From Clavelina lepadiformis (taxonomy: Eukaryota > Chordata > Ascidiacea > Aplousobranchia > Clavelinidae), in contig NC_135248.1 in assembly GCF_947623445.1 (NCBI RefSeq), positions 12,781,820 to 12,845,819 of the forward strand: DNA of 64,000 nucleotides, in the 5' to 3' direction. The notes beneath the pieces were generated by a model. The model did not search any database. It saw only the letters and a program-made list of their open reading frames with translations, and had not been told where the DNA came from. The first letter of the stretch is position 1. The number at the start of each line of letters is the position of its first letter. Positions 47,041 through 60,100 of the stretch are shown here, in pieces. The position numbers and the translations under genes are program-made.

Positions 47041-50000
47041 AAAAATAATCTGAACTTGGACAAAGGTTATCTCGTTAACTGGGGCTCAAGCGTTAAGGGA
47101 TCATCGCCGGGTTTGAGTCGTGCAAAGACTTTCCTCAGTCTGAGGACAAATATACCATACCAATTAGTGATAAAATCTTAAATTTGTTTGCTTTTTTAAC
47201 TTTTTAATCAAAATTTATTAACGTTTCGACTTTAACCAAAAACACTTGTACAAATTTTTGTTTAGAAATTTAGAAAGATACATGAACTATAGCTTATCTA
47301 TCTCTGACTAAATAGTAAGACTTAATTATTTATCAATAGACTTATGACTGATAATAATTTTTTTTCTTGTTTTCACTAATTGAAGTTTAATTCCAAAATA
47401 TTTCCTACAACGTGTCACCAAAACTTGGAAACGCTGTCCAATTCAACGCAAACCTAAACATTACTGTACCAAGGCAAAAACTTGAAAATTGTCAAACTAT
47501 GTTTTTAAACCCTTTACCCTAGGCAATTTACATTTAGTAAATAGTACATCAATTACCAGGAAATTGCTAGCGTCCTCATTTGCCCCTTCCCCCTTGCGGA
47601 TGCCGATCAATGATTGACATATAAAATTTGCATCACTAGGGTATGATTCACGCAGAAGTTACTAAAAGTAATTTTGTATTGATAATCTAGATCGTTTTAT
47701 TTTTTATATCTCAACAAATTTTCCAAAGACAACAATCGGCCAACAGCTCAGTCTTTATATTAGGCCTATCGGTATTTCATTGGGACAAACTTGGTGTCAT
47801 CTTGGCGTCATCTGGGTAGAAATGATGCTCATTATTGCGTCATAACACGTGAGCAGGTGGCAGCGGATAGAACTACGGTCCAAGTGTCATGATATCTGAC
47901 AGTTTGATTGATTGACACGGCTGTTAAAAACTTAGACTTCGATGTGTGTTAAATCTTTAATGCTTCGATTACATAAGCATTTCGATCGTAAAATTTGAAG
48001 AGCGAATACTCGTGTGTTGCAGATTACGAAGTTGATTTATTGTCAAGAGTTTGAAAACATTAGCAGCTAAAGTTGTAATATCAAAATCCACGATTATACC
48101 TTCGATAAAAATAACAAAACTTTTCAATCATAACAACCGAGGCACTGACCTATCTTGAAACAGCCAAAACGTGGAATAAATGCTCCAGCCCAAAACTCCT
48201 AATCACAACATTGCAATGAAACATCGCGGCCGGCGATACATACAAGTCGCATATGTATTGATAAAATACATCGCGCACATTGAAACAAATCAAAGCTTAC
48301 CTCGTTCGTAATATGAAGACATCCAAAAACATGTTATTGTGCAGTGGGGAGTAAATTCGTATGTGGGAATGATCATTACAAAAAGACTTACGAACTTTAA
48401 AGCGAACTAATTGTAAAAATACTGATGTGTGCTAACGTGAAAATCTGTGACACTTATACTTCTTTATTTGCTGATGAATTTACCAGATCTACGAGGGTTG
48501 TATGAAAAGTATTGGGCTTAACAAAAAAAATGTAAGGCTATATATATAGGTCACCCGCTTATGAAAAGCAAACCATTTGCTAATTTTCAACGTTCTAATG
48601 TGTACTAAAGCTGAGTCATAGTGACCAGGCTACACTGTATATGGCTGCTGTATACGAGAATGCGTTAAAATAATGCTGCATTTTCAAGCATGCGTTATAT
48701 ACATGTTCAGGGATAATGATTTATAAGCTGGTTATGGCTGATACCTGGAATCAATTTTTAAGTTACGTTTTGTTTCTTATTGTTTTAATAACGTCCAAGC
48801 AGCGCTTATTATTATCAACCATTTACACATTTATTATTCAAGATTAAATTTCACTCATGTCAAGTTCAGTAATTAAAATCTTTGCGTTTATTTTGGTCTA
48901 AACGTCTAGCGCTGTGTAGTGAAATAGCGGAACAGCTTATAATACAACAAAACTAATACTACAGGTGAACTGTTGAGAGTCAAAATTAGACCTGAAAGGG
49001 TAACAAAAGTTTATGTTTTATCATGAAAATCGTGCGCATCATTGCATAAGGCGGGAAATTGACTCAGCAGGGCATTATTCTCGTCACGATTAGGAAGCTT
49101 GGGTCTTGTGATTAATTATAACATAAACACAATTTTTCAGGTTACATATTTTCAACTATAAAGTGCTTATTCTGTTGCAGGTGTGCATGTTTCTACGCTT
49201 TCTCACGTCAAAAGACTCATAAAAAGAATTTATTTTAAAATAAATCAGTAAATATAGTTTTGACCTTGAAATTTGACTTTTGACCTTCAGAGCATATTTT
49301 AAAAAAATTGAAAAATTGTAACAGTGACGAAAAACTTAGCAGCAAAATAATATAAAAAAGTATAACAGTTTGAGACAGGATGTAGGTCAGAGATTCGATT
49401 TTCATCTGAAATTGCGCTGAGATGTAAAAAGCAACAAAACGAAACAATGATAAATGGTCAAAATACAACATGCGATAAGCAGGAAGTGCATTGCCAAAAA
49501 CGATAACATCAACTGCGCATTTTAGAAGGAAGAAGTCGTTTTCAAATGTTTATTTGTTAAGTAGTAGCTTTATTCATGGATTTTGCTTTTGCGGTCGGGA
49601 TTTTATGATACTAACATTTTTTGTTAGATTTTTGTTGCTGCAGATTTTCCTTGCAGTTTAAAATGTCGCTTTCAGTGGCAGATTACCTGTATCCGTTGTC
49701 CCGCATTGCGTGTATTTCACTACTATTGTGTAACAGTTTCTTTAAGCAGATTAATTCTACAGTATTTTCTGAATTTGGCCTGAAAAAGACAAAGGTGAAG
49801 TTTGAAACTATACTCAAAATTTTATGTTGAAATAAAAGTTTTAATGAGTTTATCGGCGTTGACCCCATTCCAACTGCATGGTATTTTACAGGTGTTAAGC
49901 GGGTTACTGGTTCCTAGGCTAATTATTTTGTTACTTATTCGAAAGCTGTAAATATCGTTATTTACGAATACATAAATGTATAAATAACCACTTATCACAT

Positions 50001-50394
50001 GCAACTATAACTTCATCTGCAAACAAGTGATTGAATACGAAATCGCATGACAGGCTGTTAACCAACTTGAATAATAATGTTTTGAAAAAGTAACCAGGGA
50101 ACTGGTTACGCGAGCATGAGCAGCTACATGCAGGCGACGTCACATGCGAGCATTTGCTGCAAGAAACGCATAGAAACGTAACTATATTTCCAGATATACG
50201 ATTCAAGGTTAAAAGTAATTTTCTACTCTGGCACATAAACGTTTTTCTTATGCCTACTTATGTTGTTGTAACAGATACACCGTTAAGTTAAGACGTCGAG
50301 ATCTGTCGTTTTAACAACTCCAGCACAAAGCCCTTTTCCAACAGCATTATTGGCATGTGTCTAATAATGTAGGCAACGCAATAGCTGGTGGAAA

Positions 50395-52532
50395 ATGAGA
50401 TCAGATTTTTTGATGAATTGTTTTTTGCTTTTTACTGCGACAAGTTGCTTCGAAATCGCTGAAAAACCAGGAAACTGTGTCCTTCCGATCGATGGAAATG
50501 ACAACAAAAGCATGTTTCTAGTGAGCGATTTCTGTGGGAAGAATGCGTCACAAGTTAATGATGAAAACAAGAGAGCGTCCACTCTGGATTATTTGTCCTG
50601 GCTCAAAAACATCGGTGACAACAAGTCATGTCATTCCAACTTCAGGATAAATAATTTACTCAAGAAAGAATGTCGAGAAATGAAATTTGATTTGTCCGTT
50701 TACCACAAAGTCATTTCTTCTCAGATCTGTGGAAAATACGATGCCGACATCTTACCAAGAAATTGCCCGTCTAAGCCAAACCATAACCAGTTGTTTGGTG
50801 AAAATTACGAACAAAATATTTCGTACCCATGTAGGTTGTATCTGTTCGTTCAAAACTTTATACAATGCACGCGACAACTAAATGTAACAGGTTCAATTCA
50901 ACGAAACCATAGTGACGTTCGGTATATTTTCTACAAGGAAAAAATTTACGAAGACATTCCATTTTGTTTTCCTTTCGTTTGTCCATATTACGAGTCTTCG
51001 GATCTCGAAGAAAAACTCAGCTCCACACTTATTGGGAAAACGCTTTTTGATTGCATGCCAAGTTCCTGTCAGCTTGCCCATTACGTAATCGCTGTGGTCG
51101 ATGCGTTTATGGCTTTCTTGACGGTTGTTGTGAACAGTCTTATTCTCGTTGTTGCTGTGAGGACCAAGCACTTCAGTTGTTCGCACGGGTAGGGTATGTA
51201 GGGTTTGTTCTGTTCATGTTGAAAGTAAAAGGGTATAGTTATTTACAGCTTCGTGGAAACAAATTGTCATAAACATTAAAACTTGTAATTATATTTATAT
51301 CGTGTTTAAATTAATATTTCTGATCATACATTGAAATGAAAACTAATTTGCTACAAAGTACACCGTATTTTAGAGGTATTCGTTTTTAAAAAAAACCTGA
51401 TTTTAAAACAACAGCCAATATATGCCTGTCTTTTTACCTTACTTTTGTAAGCAAAGAAATACAATTAATTCCAATGGACGAGTTTCGCGTCACACTGACA
51501 CTAAATTTTTTCTCAAATTGTTAGATACTTCATTGTGTCCTTGGCAGTAGCTGACCTCATAGTGGGACTGATTACAGAACCGCTCATGGTGTACAGTCAC
51601 TTAAGACAGAGCAAGTTACTTTTTGCTGAAGCAGATCTGCACAACGATTGGTACTGCATAGTTGCCGGATTCTTTACAAACGTTCCTCTTTGCGCATCTT
51701 TACTTGCGTTAATAGGCTCTTCGGGGTTCAGGTTTGTGTGCGCATGATCTTTAACCACAATTTGAGCATATGGTGTTAGATTGTTGTCAAGATACATACA
51801 TACTATACATGCTTTTATGGTGGTTTTGCAGAACGTAAGACTACATAAGCCAGGTGAGTAGTTTCCCTAAAAGCTGATCGTTACACTTTCGACAGGTACG
51901 TTGTAATTAGTAAACCCGTCTCCTATTGGAACCACCGTGGTGGAATGAAGAAGCACGCCTTGCACATCACTATAGCGATTTGGATTTTCTCCGCAATTTT
52001 TGGCCTGATACCAGTACTAGCCCCCTCTGACCGCTACAGGATACATTTCGTCGGCATGACACTGTCAGTTAAAATGGATGAGTTTTACATATACCACATG
52101 ACACTAACGACTGGCTTAGTATCGCTGTGGATTCTGACTATTTTGCTCAGGCTAAAATTGAAACGCTATGGCAAGCAACGTTTACGGCAGATGACCCGGA
52201 AATATAGCCTTCGAACCACAAAAGAGAATAGCTTTCAAACCACAAGAGAGACGGCAGTTTGTGATTTTCTGAGAGTTATTGTAACAGTATTTACAATTTG
52301 CTATCTGCCCTTAGTAATTACGCAGTCATTTGCCCGCCTCCAAAGTATTGATTTGAAGAAACTCCCGGAATCGTTTGATGTTATGAGTAACTATGCCTGG
52401 AATGTTTGCATGTTTCTTTCATCTCGCTTTGTTCTTGGAAACTCGTTTGCAAACTTCTTTATTTACCTAATTAAAGACAAAGGCTTCAAAAAAGCCTTGT
52501 TTACAGCTACAAGCTTGGGCAAGCTTCGATGA
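50395..52532 (+). CDS. Class A (rhodopsin-like) GPCR with a cysteine-rich ectodomain, three exons
   Basis: Exons 50395-51188, 51525-51731 and 51896-52532 join in phase to give 545 residues. Residues 1-20 look like a signal peptide. Residues 21-226 form an ectodomain with 12 cysteines (28, 47, 79, 93, 112, 124, 146, 158, 191, 196, 220, 225) and six N-glycosylation sequons. I do not recognise this domain; a stretch around YPCRLYLFVQNFIQC only faintly recalls a Frizzled-type domain. Seven membrane segments follow with class A marks: N in TM1 (VVNSLIL), SLAVADLIVGL in TM2, Cys before TM3 (DWYC), FRYVVISKP for DRY, Trp in TM4, CYLP for CWxP in TM6 and NSFANFFIY for NPxxY in TM7. The second extracellular loop has no cysteine to pair with the TM3 one. 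The tail is short and basic. Ligand unknown. Confidence 0.87.
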
Positions 52533-52538
52533 ATTTGC

Positions 52539-52544
52539 AATAAA
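52539..52544 (+). terminator. Polyadenylation signal AATAAA of the GPCR gene
   Basis: AATAAA lies six bases after the TGA stop of the receptor gene. A cleavage site would be expected 10-30 bases further on. The very short 3' UTR implied is plausible but unproven. Confidence 0.5.
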
Positions 52545-53740
52545 TAACTTGTTAAATTCACTGATATCGAAAAAGTGCTGACGTACTCTGCAAACTATGT
52601 AAAAATGGTTATAAGATATCGTTGATTGCAAAGTATAATATTGAAGATAAACGTGAAAAAGAAATATTGAATTTCATGAAACTGACATTTCGAAAAATCT
52701 TGTTTTTACCATAACATTTATTGATCGTTTGGTACCTTGCTAGATTCTAGCCGTTAGGAGTTCATCAGAAAATAAAACGTGTTACTTTTTAGATGTGATT
52801 TTTTAAAGGAATAGATTTTATGCAGCAAATTTGATAAATTTGACGTTAATTAAAAGTTTATTCATCTCGAGTCGGCCTTGGTATCGTAATCTGAACCAAA
52901 CCCATGACATACTTAACAAATTTATATTTTAAAAGGCAAGCATTTATGGATAGCCTGGTAGGCCATGTAAAAACTTTCCTGGCATAAGATCAACTGAGAT
53001 GTCTATAGTTATAACGCTGGAGGTGCTCAACCAGCTGATCTTATCAAAGCGTGACTACATCTCATTGGAGCATAACAGATAAACAAGAAAGAGAAGATAA
53101 ACAAGATTGGTTCGTCTTTGTTTAGTGCACGTCTTCACTGCAGTTTGGTTGAAAAACAAAAACTTGTTTGGACTTGGATTTTACGTAGTTGTTATAGCTG
53201 TGGTGATTATTGATATTTGCAAATTCACTGATAATCATTTAGTCGCAAATTTGTTCCTGGTCCACATAAAATGTCATAAATTTGCAATTTACCGTGTGAA
53301 AAGTATTTTTTAGTATGACCATGACATTGATTTATATTTTATAGGCTATATTTGTAATCATATGATAATAATTCGGAAGCGCGTTAACGTTTAAATATTA
53401 TGAGGTTGCGGCAGACGTAGTGAGTGCAAAAAACTAACGTTTTTATAAGCTCGTATGCTTTTCTGAGGGAGTTTACTGTATGTCTTGCTATAGATAGTTT
53501 GACTTCACAAAACGCGATTGCATTTTTATTTGTTGATTATCTTGTATTGTACCGGTCCCTTGAACTCAATCAGCCCTCAGCCGGTGAAAGCATAAGTTTT
53601 ATGAATTCATGTTCCATGAATTTTTTTTGCGCAAACAAATGCCAAGTTCAAATTTATACTTGCATGTTTATTATTTCAATCTAAAAAACTGCATAAAATT
53701 CTGCAAAAGTAAGAAACAGGGTAGGTTAAGGGCTCTAAAA

Positions 53741-53916
53741 CAGGGATGTCCAACCTTTTATTATAGTGGGCCGCATTGTCACTTGAAATAATTGAATGGG
53801 TCGCAAAACCTATTAAATTTCAAGAAAAATTGGTACATGAAGTACATACTTTTGGAGTGAAAATGACTAGCGGACCGCACAAAAATCTCAGGCGGGCCGC
53901 AGGTTGGACATCCCTG
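53741..53916. mobile_element. hAT-type miniature DNA transposon (176 bp)
   Basis: The terminal inverted repeats CAGGGATGTCCAACC and GGTTGGACATCCCTG match perfectly over 15 bp. The subterminal GGGCCGCA and its complement follow. The flanking 8-bp duplications CTCTAAAA (53733-53740) and CTCTAAAG (53917-53924) differ at one base, which fits the hAT superfamily. There is no coding sequence. It is a different family from the 17.3-kb element. Confidence 0.88.
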
Positions 53917-56900
53917 CTCTAAAGGATCAGTGTATCTTACGATTAAGAATCACTGATCTAAAATATTAAGGCTGGATAACAGTTACGTCTGTTATTCTAA
54001 GTATGCAATTGCTTTATACGTTTTATATTTGAACAACTTGTATTAGGCTAGACTAAAATATCAGCCAGAGACGAACAAAAAAAATTGTTCACAAAATTGT
54101 AAGTTTCCTTTTTATAAACAGTTTGCATGGTACTTATACTGACCTTATGCTACTGACTGTGACCCTATTCGAGAAATTACATTTAAATTTCTTGTAATGT
54201 TATGGTAGTAGTAGTACACTAAAATGCCAACAGCAGCTGAAATATTGACCATAATTGAAAATCTTTTGCTTGTCTGACTATCAACTCGGAGTCAGGTTAA
54301 GTATGTTCTGAGCTTTCCTGCATACAAAAGTTTGCTTAAAAACTCCTAAAATGCAAGATGTTTGGTCCACTACAAAAATGTGGTACAATACATATTAATT
54401 TACGGCTACATTTTCTGGTAGAGAGACACGTAGAATACTTGAGTTTTGCTCTTTGAATGTAAGTAAAAATTCTGATTCATTGATTTGTGTTTTTCATCTA
54501 ATTTTCGATGCTTAAATCATCTGCAGCAAGAAAATCTAAGGCTAACACCCAATAAACCATCAGCTAATTTCATGCTTTCACAAACATATTGCCTAATGTT
54601 GTTCTAATTAAAAGGTTTGCTTCAACAAAGAATTTTCTTACATTGCAATAGTAGCCTTAGAAGGCTATAGTGGTCTTTAGTGCATGCTCACATTATTTTC
54701 AATTTACCGAACAATTTGCAAAATATTTAATCGGTTTTGTATTTTTGCCTAGAGCAAATGTTAAGTGAAGTTCACAAATTTTTATCATTGTAAAGGTGAA
54801 GGTGTGTCCAAAGCTTTAGTTCATGAAGCTATATGTAAATTACTGCGCAGTCTGATTAAAAGTTTCTGCGCGGTAGAGATTGGTTTAGTTGCATAAAAAG
54901 TTGATTCTTGTTTAAATCTTGACTGATTTAGAAAATTTCAGCTTTAAAATGTCTGCAAAATTTAGTCTTGTTTTGGTCAAGTAAGTGGTATACACAATAC
55001 ATACAGTAATCCCACTCATTTTAAGAAAACATTGTACAAATCTTAGTAATTGTTATATTTATAGAATAAATAGTGTTTGATAATCATTTAAATTTATGCA
55101 TTTAAATTATTATAGGTTTTGTATAATGTCCAAGTTCACAGGAATTTTTAATCAGTTGTTGTTGATGTGGAAATAATATTTATATATATTAATTACATAT
55201 AACTTTCAATTTGCATCATTTTGCTTGTCCTAATAAGATTTAGAATATTGCCAAAGGGTTTGGGATTAAGAGTAAATTAGAAGTGCTGATGATGTTACCT
55301 TCTAAAAGCAATTTTAACGTCACAACAGCAGTAAACAATATGATGAATGTGTTTGCAACTTAATCATTTGTATACATAGTAACTACCTCTACATCAGTCA
55401 GATGTCAGACCCATGTAGTTTACAAGTCAATCACATTCATATCTGATAATAAAAATGAATTGTGGGTTAAAATCTGAAGAACTAACATAGAGTTAGCAAG
55501 AGTTAGAATAAAGAATGAATATAATTAAGAATTAACTATTTTTATATATTAGACAAGTTTTGGTAGAATCTTTCACTTGCAAGGATAATACAACTTGATA
55601 CTATTTTAACCTTTTAAACACATTTTTAAACATTCAATGCTTTTTACATACCTTGTTAAATAAAGTTTAAAAGGTGACCTACTTCTTAGCATGTTGTTAC
55701 ACTAAGGCTGGAGTTCAATTAAGTCTAAAGTGACTTCTTCACTGTATGTAGGTCACGCAGCCTGTTGTTAAAGACAGACTGTTAGGTTAGGAGAAGGGGT
55801 ATCCAAAAATTATATTTAAGGTTTTATTGGAGTTAGATTTAGATTACTATATTATAAAATTTTAATTAGGTTAAGAATAAACTATGAAAAATAACTTGGA
55901 ACGCACAATATTTTTTGGTAAAATAGTGGCAGCCAATTAAATATCTATATACATCTGGGGCAATTTCATTGCTTGCTCAAACAAAATTGGACTTTGACCT
56001 CTGAAAAAGGCTTTGTTGACTTTTTTCCTCTCCCTGTTTTTCTCTACTCTCTAGTCGTTATACAGTCAGTGTTGGCGTCAATGTAGTTTTAATAAATTCC
56101 TGTTGATGAAGCTGAATTACATTCTGAGTCTAATTTTATATTGATAACATATAAAAGATTTCAGATAACATTTAAATGAGTACAAACTAAGAGCAAAACC
56201 GCCACTTTTTCTGACCAAGATTAAAGAACTGTACAACATATATGAAATTTTTTTGTCTTTTCAAGTTTTGGGTGTTAGCATTGTCTGTACCATAACGGTA
56301 CATTTATAATATTATTTTCAGAATTTAAAGGCATTTCTTGCAGTTTCTTCAGAATCCCTTAACCAAGCAGTGTTCTTGACTTCTTCATGGTTTGTGTAAA
56401 TATTTACTCTGCCACTTTTGAACTTAGATTATATAAAGTTGTTTGCATAATATTTCATCGCTTGTCGTAACAGTTCTTGTGTCGCAACCTAGTTTTTTGT
56501 TTGTTTGAATTTGATTGTGTGGGGCTCCTAAATTCTAAACTAGGGCTTCCACAATGTTGTTAGATACACTTGAGTTAAATAAAATAGAATTAAGTTTGAG
56601 AGCACTTTGTTGGGTAAATGTAATTATATAATATTGGAGCATGTGTAGTTCATCTTACAGTTACTGTGTTTGTCACCAATACTTTTTAGGTTAAAGTTTA
56701 TGCTGATAGTAAATATCTAATTATTGTGCAATCAACCAACAACCCTTTGCGAAACTTTACCAGTGTGTTGTGTTGTAACATATTTACTACAATTCAGCTT
56801 TTCACTAATGTGCAGCAATGTGGACTTTGAACTGTTTAAAGTTTACCCAAGCATTTTTTCAGCCACATCATACTTGGCCACGCTGGCTTAATTCACTGTA

Positions 56901-57194
56901 TGATGATGTCAGCTACAATCTCAGCATTTCTGAAGTTGACTTGTTTTTGTTTCCAGTTTTATTAACCAGTTTTGATATTTTAAAGACTAGAACAGAAAAA
57001 TTGCAAGACTAGAACAGATATATTAACTGTGAATTAAGTTTAGTTCTGCTTAAGCTGCATGTTTTTAGGCGGTTACATTTTCTTTGTGCATGTTTGGAGT
57101 GCATTTATATGTTGTATTTGTACATTGTAGGCCGGCATAACAGTGTAGTAATTTGTTTATTTTTGTTGTGATTTTTGAATAAATCAAAGAAGTG

Positions 57195-60100
57195 ATGGGT
57201 CTGACACAGATCATTTGCTGGTTGTGTGTTTGTCTTTGTTGCGGTTTCGCTTCAGGTTGGTGTTGGTTATTATCTTATTGTTAAAGTTAATTATGTCGGT
57301 ATTGGTTCTTGTGATAATGTATCTGTTGCACATAATGCATTTATACGTAATAGCCATAGTATTTACAATATTTATATATATTAGCAATTTTTATAACCTG
57401 CTCTATTGTTCGCTGCAGTAAATTGAGGTAGGATTAAAACTGCCATAAATTCTATCCTCGAATGCCCATATTATGCAAATATTCTAATCATTCCTTGTAT
57501 GTTTTTAGTAAAATTATAGTTTTTCAATCTTTCAGTTGCTTCTGCTGGCCCGTATTATGAAAAAGACAAGCTCTATCGCTATAGTTACGAGACCGAGGTT
57601 ATCCTAAATGAAGCTGATCTAGCCACTGAAGACAAAGTCCATCGCATGCACGCAGACGTTGGTGAGTTATTACCACATGTACAATATCGTATTTCAATGC
57701 GAAATGTACGAGAATTTAAACAGCGGACGATTATACTCAAGGACATGGTTTGGTTTCGTCCTGGATTGTATCCAACTGGGTTGAATTGAACGGGATTGGA
57801 AGTGGCACTTAACCTAAAAATATAATTTGTAATAATTAAGCACTCTTGTTATATCCTGTGTTTCTACTTTGGGTTATTTCATCTCCAGGGCTGAAGTTAA
57901 TCGCTATCTTTGAGCTCACGGCCAGATGGACTGATCCAGAAAACCAGAACGATCAAATTATTGAAATGAAGGTACGATGAAGAATAAAATTTATATAGTA
58001 ATACTGAGCATAGAGATCACATTGCACAAGTGAATCGCTTGATGTGAGTTTCAGTTTGGGGTTTTTGGAGCTGGAAACTAAACCTTTGCAACACAAAAAC
58101 TATATATTTTATAGCAAGTAAGCAAAAATAGACAAGAATTCTTTCTCTGGCTTTGCACAACCAAGGAGCGAATCGAAAACCAGGGTTGCCAATAACAAAA
58201 AATATAAATAATGTGCAAAGGTCGTGAATAGACAACCTTTGTGCATTAACAATAGAAGTAGTTCATCGATCTGCCAATGGATTTATTTTACATGGATCTT
58301 AGATATATATTATATACAATAACTCACAAGGTAACCTTTATGTGAAATCTTTAGTTTCAAGAAGCCGAGATTTTCAATGTAAGTGATCGATTGAAACAAG
58401 ATAATTCTTTCCATTCAATTCGAAGGAGCAAATCACTAAGAAGTATTGCTAAGCCCCTTATATTTAGATCAACACATGGAAAGGTAGGATTTTCAGAACT
58501 TATTCTTGTTATTTATCATGCAATAATATAAACAAGTATTTATTATAAAGCATCATGTAAAATTTTCTGTTTCTGTCAACAAAAATAACCAATGGTAATT
58601 GTTTGTTCTAAATGGTAGTGGTAACTTGTAGTACCAATGATAATTGTGGCTATTAAAAAAAAAGTTTTGTTACTGTAATCTTTATTTTGGTGCAATGCAC
58701 AGTTATTCTAAAATTTGTTCATTATTTCAGGTGGTTTCCCTTTATGTAAGCAGCAGCGAAACTATTTCATCGTTAAACGTAAAGAGAGGAATGCTTGGTC
58801 TAATGCAAGTACAGTCGAACACTGGTCAAAGAACAGAGGTAACTTATGCGTCACCATCCTCTCAGCAACCTGAAATTTTTCAAAAGCTTTAAGTTGAAAG
58901 TCATCAAATAGCTTGAAGTGTTTACATAAATTTTTTGCATAAATTTTTTGTATGCTACTACATGGTGTTAGTTTTTCACTGATGACTTGTCTACATTTTA
59001 CTCAAAATCCAGGAGGATCCATCCGGGACCTGCAGTGTGTCGTACGAAGTCACTGCTGCCGAAGTCAAGAAAGTGAAGGACATGGATAGTTGTGAAAATA
59101 ATGAAGAAGGTTTTGATTCTTTAAACCAGGTAGATTGTCTCTCGGGGTATTAACAACTAAAAACAAAACAGGACAGCCGGTGCATTGTTGCAACTTGCAG
59201 TTTTACCTTTTTTTGAATGGAAGTTATTTGAATGTGAAAATGCGCAGCCGTGCAGATTACAAGCGTATTATTAAAATATTTTGTTGATGTTATCGTTGCA
59301 TCTTAAAGTGCAGTAATCACAGTTACAAAGCAGAAGTGTGCCTAAATATCAACTTGTTACTGAACACCTTATCGCTTTCATTTCACTGTGCAATTCCTTA
59401 TACACTGTCATTTTTCTTGAAGGCTCTTGGAGTCACAACGGCGTCAACTAGCCGAGCGCTTTATACACTCTCTGATGATTTGTCTCACATCTTATTTGCT
59501 GTTGCCATGGAATCAAAGTCTATCCGAGTTAATGTAAAACAGGATATTTCTCTCTTTATTCGTGGCAGGTTGGTAGATGGTGGTTTAGTCTTTCCACGAT
59601 TCAACGATTCAATTGTCAGTTCTTCTCTTGAAGTAAAACTTTTACCAACTAGTTCTCCAACCAAAATATGAATTTGTTTGTCGCCATCATTCTCTGCAAT
59701 CTGTCAGGTGTTGCTTTATAAATGTTCTGTATCAAATCACAGACAAAAACTTGGGCTGCTTGAGATTGAAGACCAGAAATCACGGACATCGTCAACCGCA
59801 GATGCCGCTCTTAAGGCTTTTGCAGCCGGTAAATTTACGCTTAAAACTCCATAAGAAATTTTTTCACAATCGGTGTGTACATTATTAAAATGTCCAAAAA
59901 TATTTTCCAGAGAGAAGAAATGAAGGAGATTCTTATATAAAACAGGCGCTGACTTCAACAAGAGATTCAAAAGATTGTGCTGAAGGATGTTTAAATGTAA
60001 GATTCTCACTCATTTTATGTTGCATGTGATGCCCTCGAAAAGTTTAACAAGGTTTAACAAAAGTCGAAAAGTTTAACAAACAAACTAACGTTAGTATCTC

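Larger units (their letters stand above)
44957..50394. other. Intergenic, repeats only
   Basis: I found a 468-bp miniature element (45354-45821), a SINE-like piece near 46890-47040 and a mariner-like end motif near 48490 (ACGAGGGTTGTATGAAAAGT) without a partner. No coding exon is supported. An upstream exon of the TXNDC15 gene may lie here, but I could not fit one by phase. Confidence 0.45.
52533..57194. other. Intergenic, one miniature transposon
   Basis: About 4.7 kb between the receptor and the MTP gene. Apart from the hAT-type element at 53741-53916 I see no gene or repeat. An ATG with a consensus donor at 54949-54981 cannot join the MTP gene by phase. The AT-rich right end is the presumed MTP promoter region. 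Confidence 0.45.

Noticed and set aside
48296-48350. Minus-strand ATG with a signal-like stretch and GTAAGC donor as the missing TXNDC15 first exon
   Set aside because: Its phase (2) does not fit the phase-0 start of the exon at 44956 and would give a stop at once.
48487-48520. ACGAGGGTTGTATGAAAAGT resembling a mariner-type terminal repeat
   Set aside because: No matching opposite end, no TA duplication pair and no transposase remnant were found.
49663-49830. Short frame starting MSLSVADYLYPLSR, just upstream of the GPCR
   Set aside because: The likeness to a receptor helix is superficial, it has no splice link to the receptor, and the receptor has its own signal peptide and start.
54949-54981. 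ATG followed by ten codons and a GTAAGT donor, as an alternative first exon of the MTP gene
   Set aside because: It ends in phase 2 while the next MTP exon needs phase 1, and a good signal-peptide exon with the right phase lies at 57195-57255.
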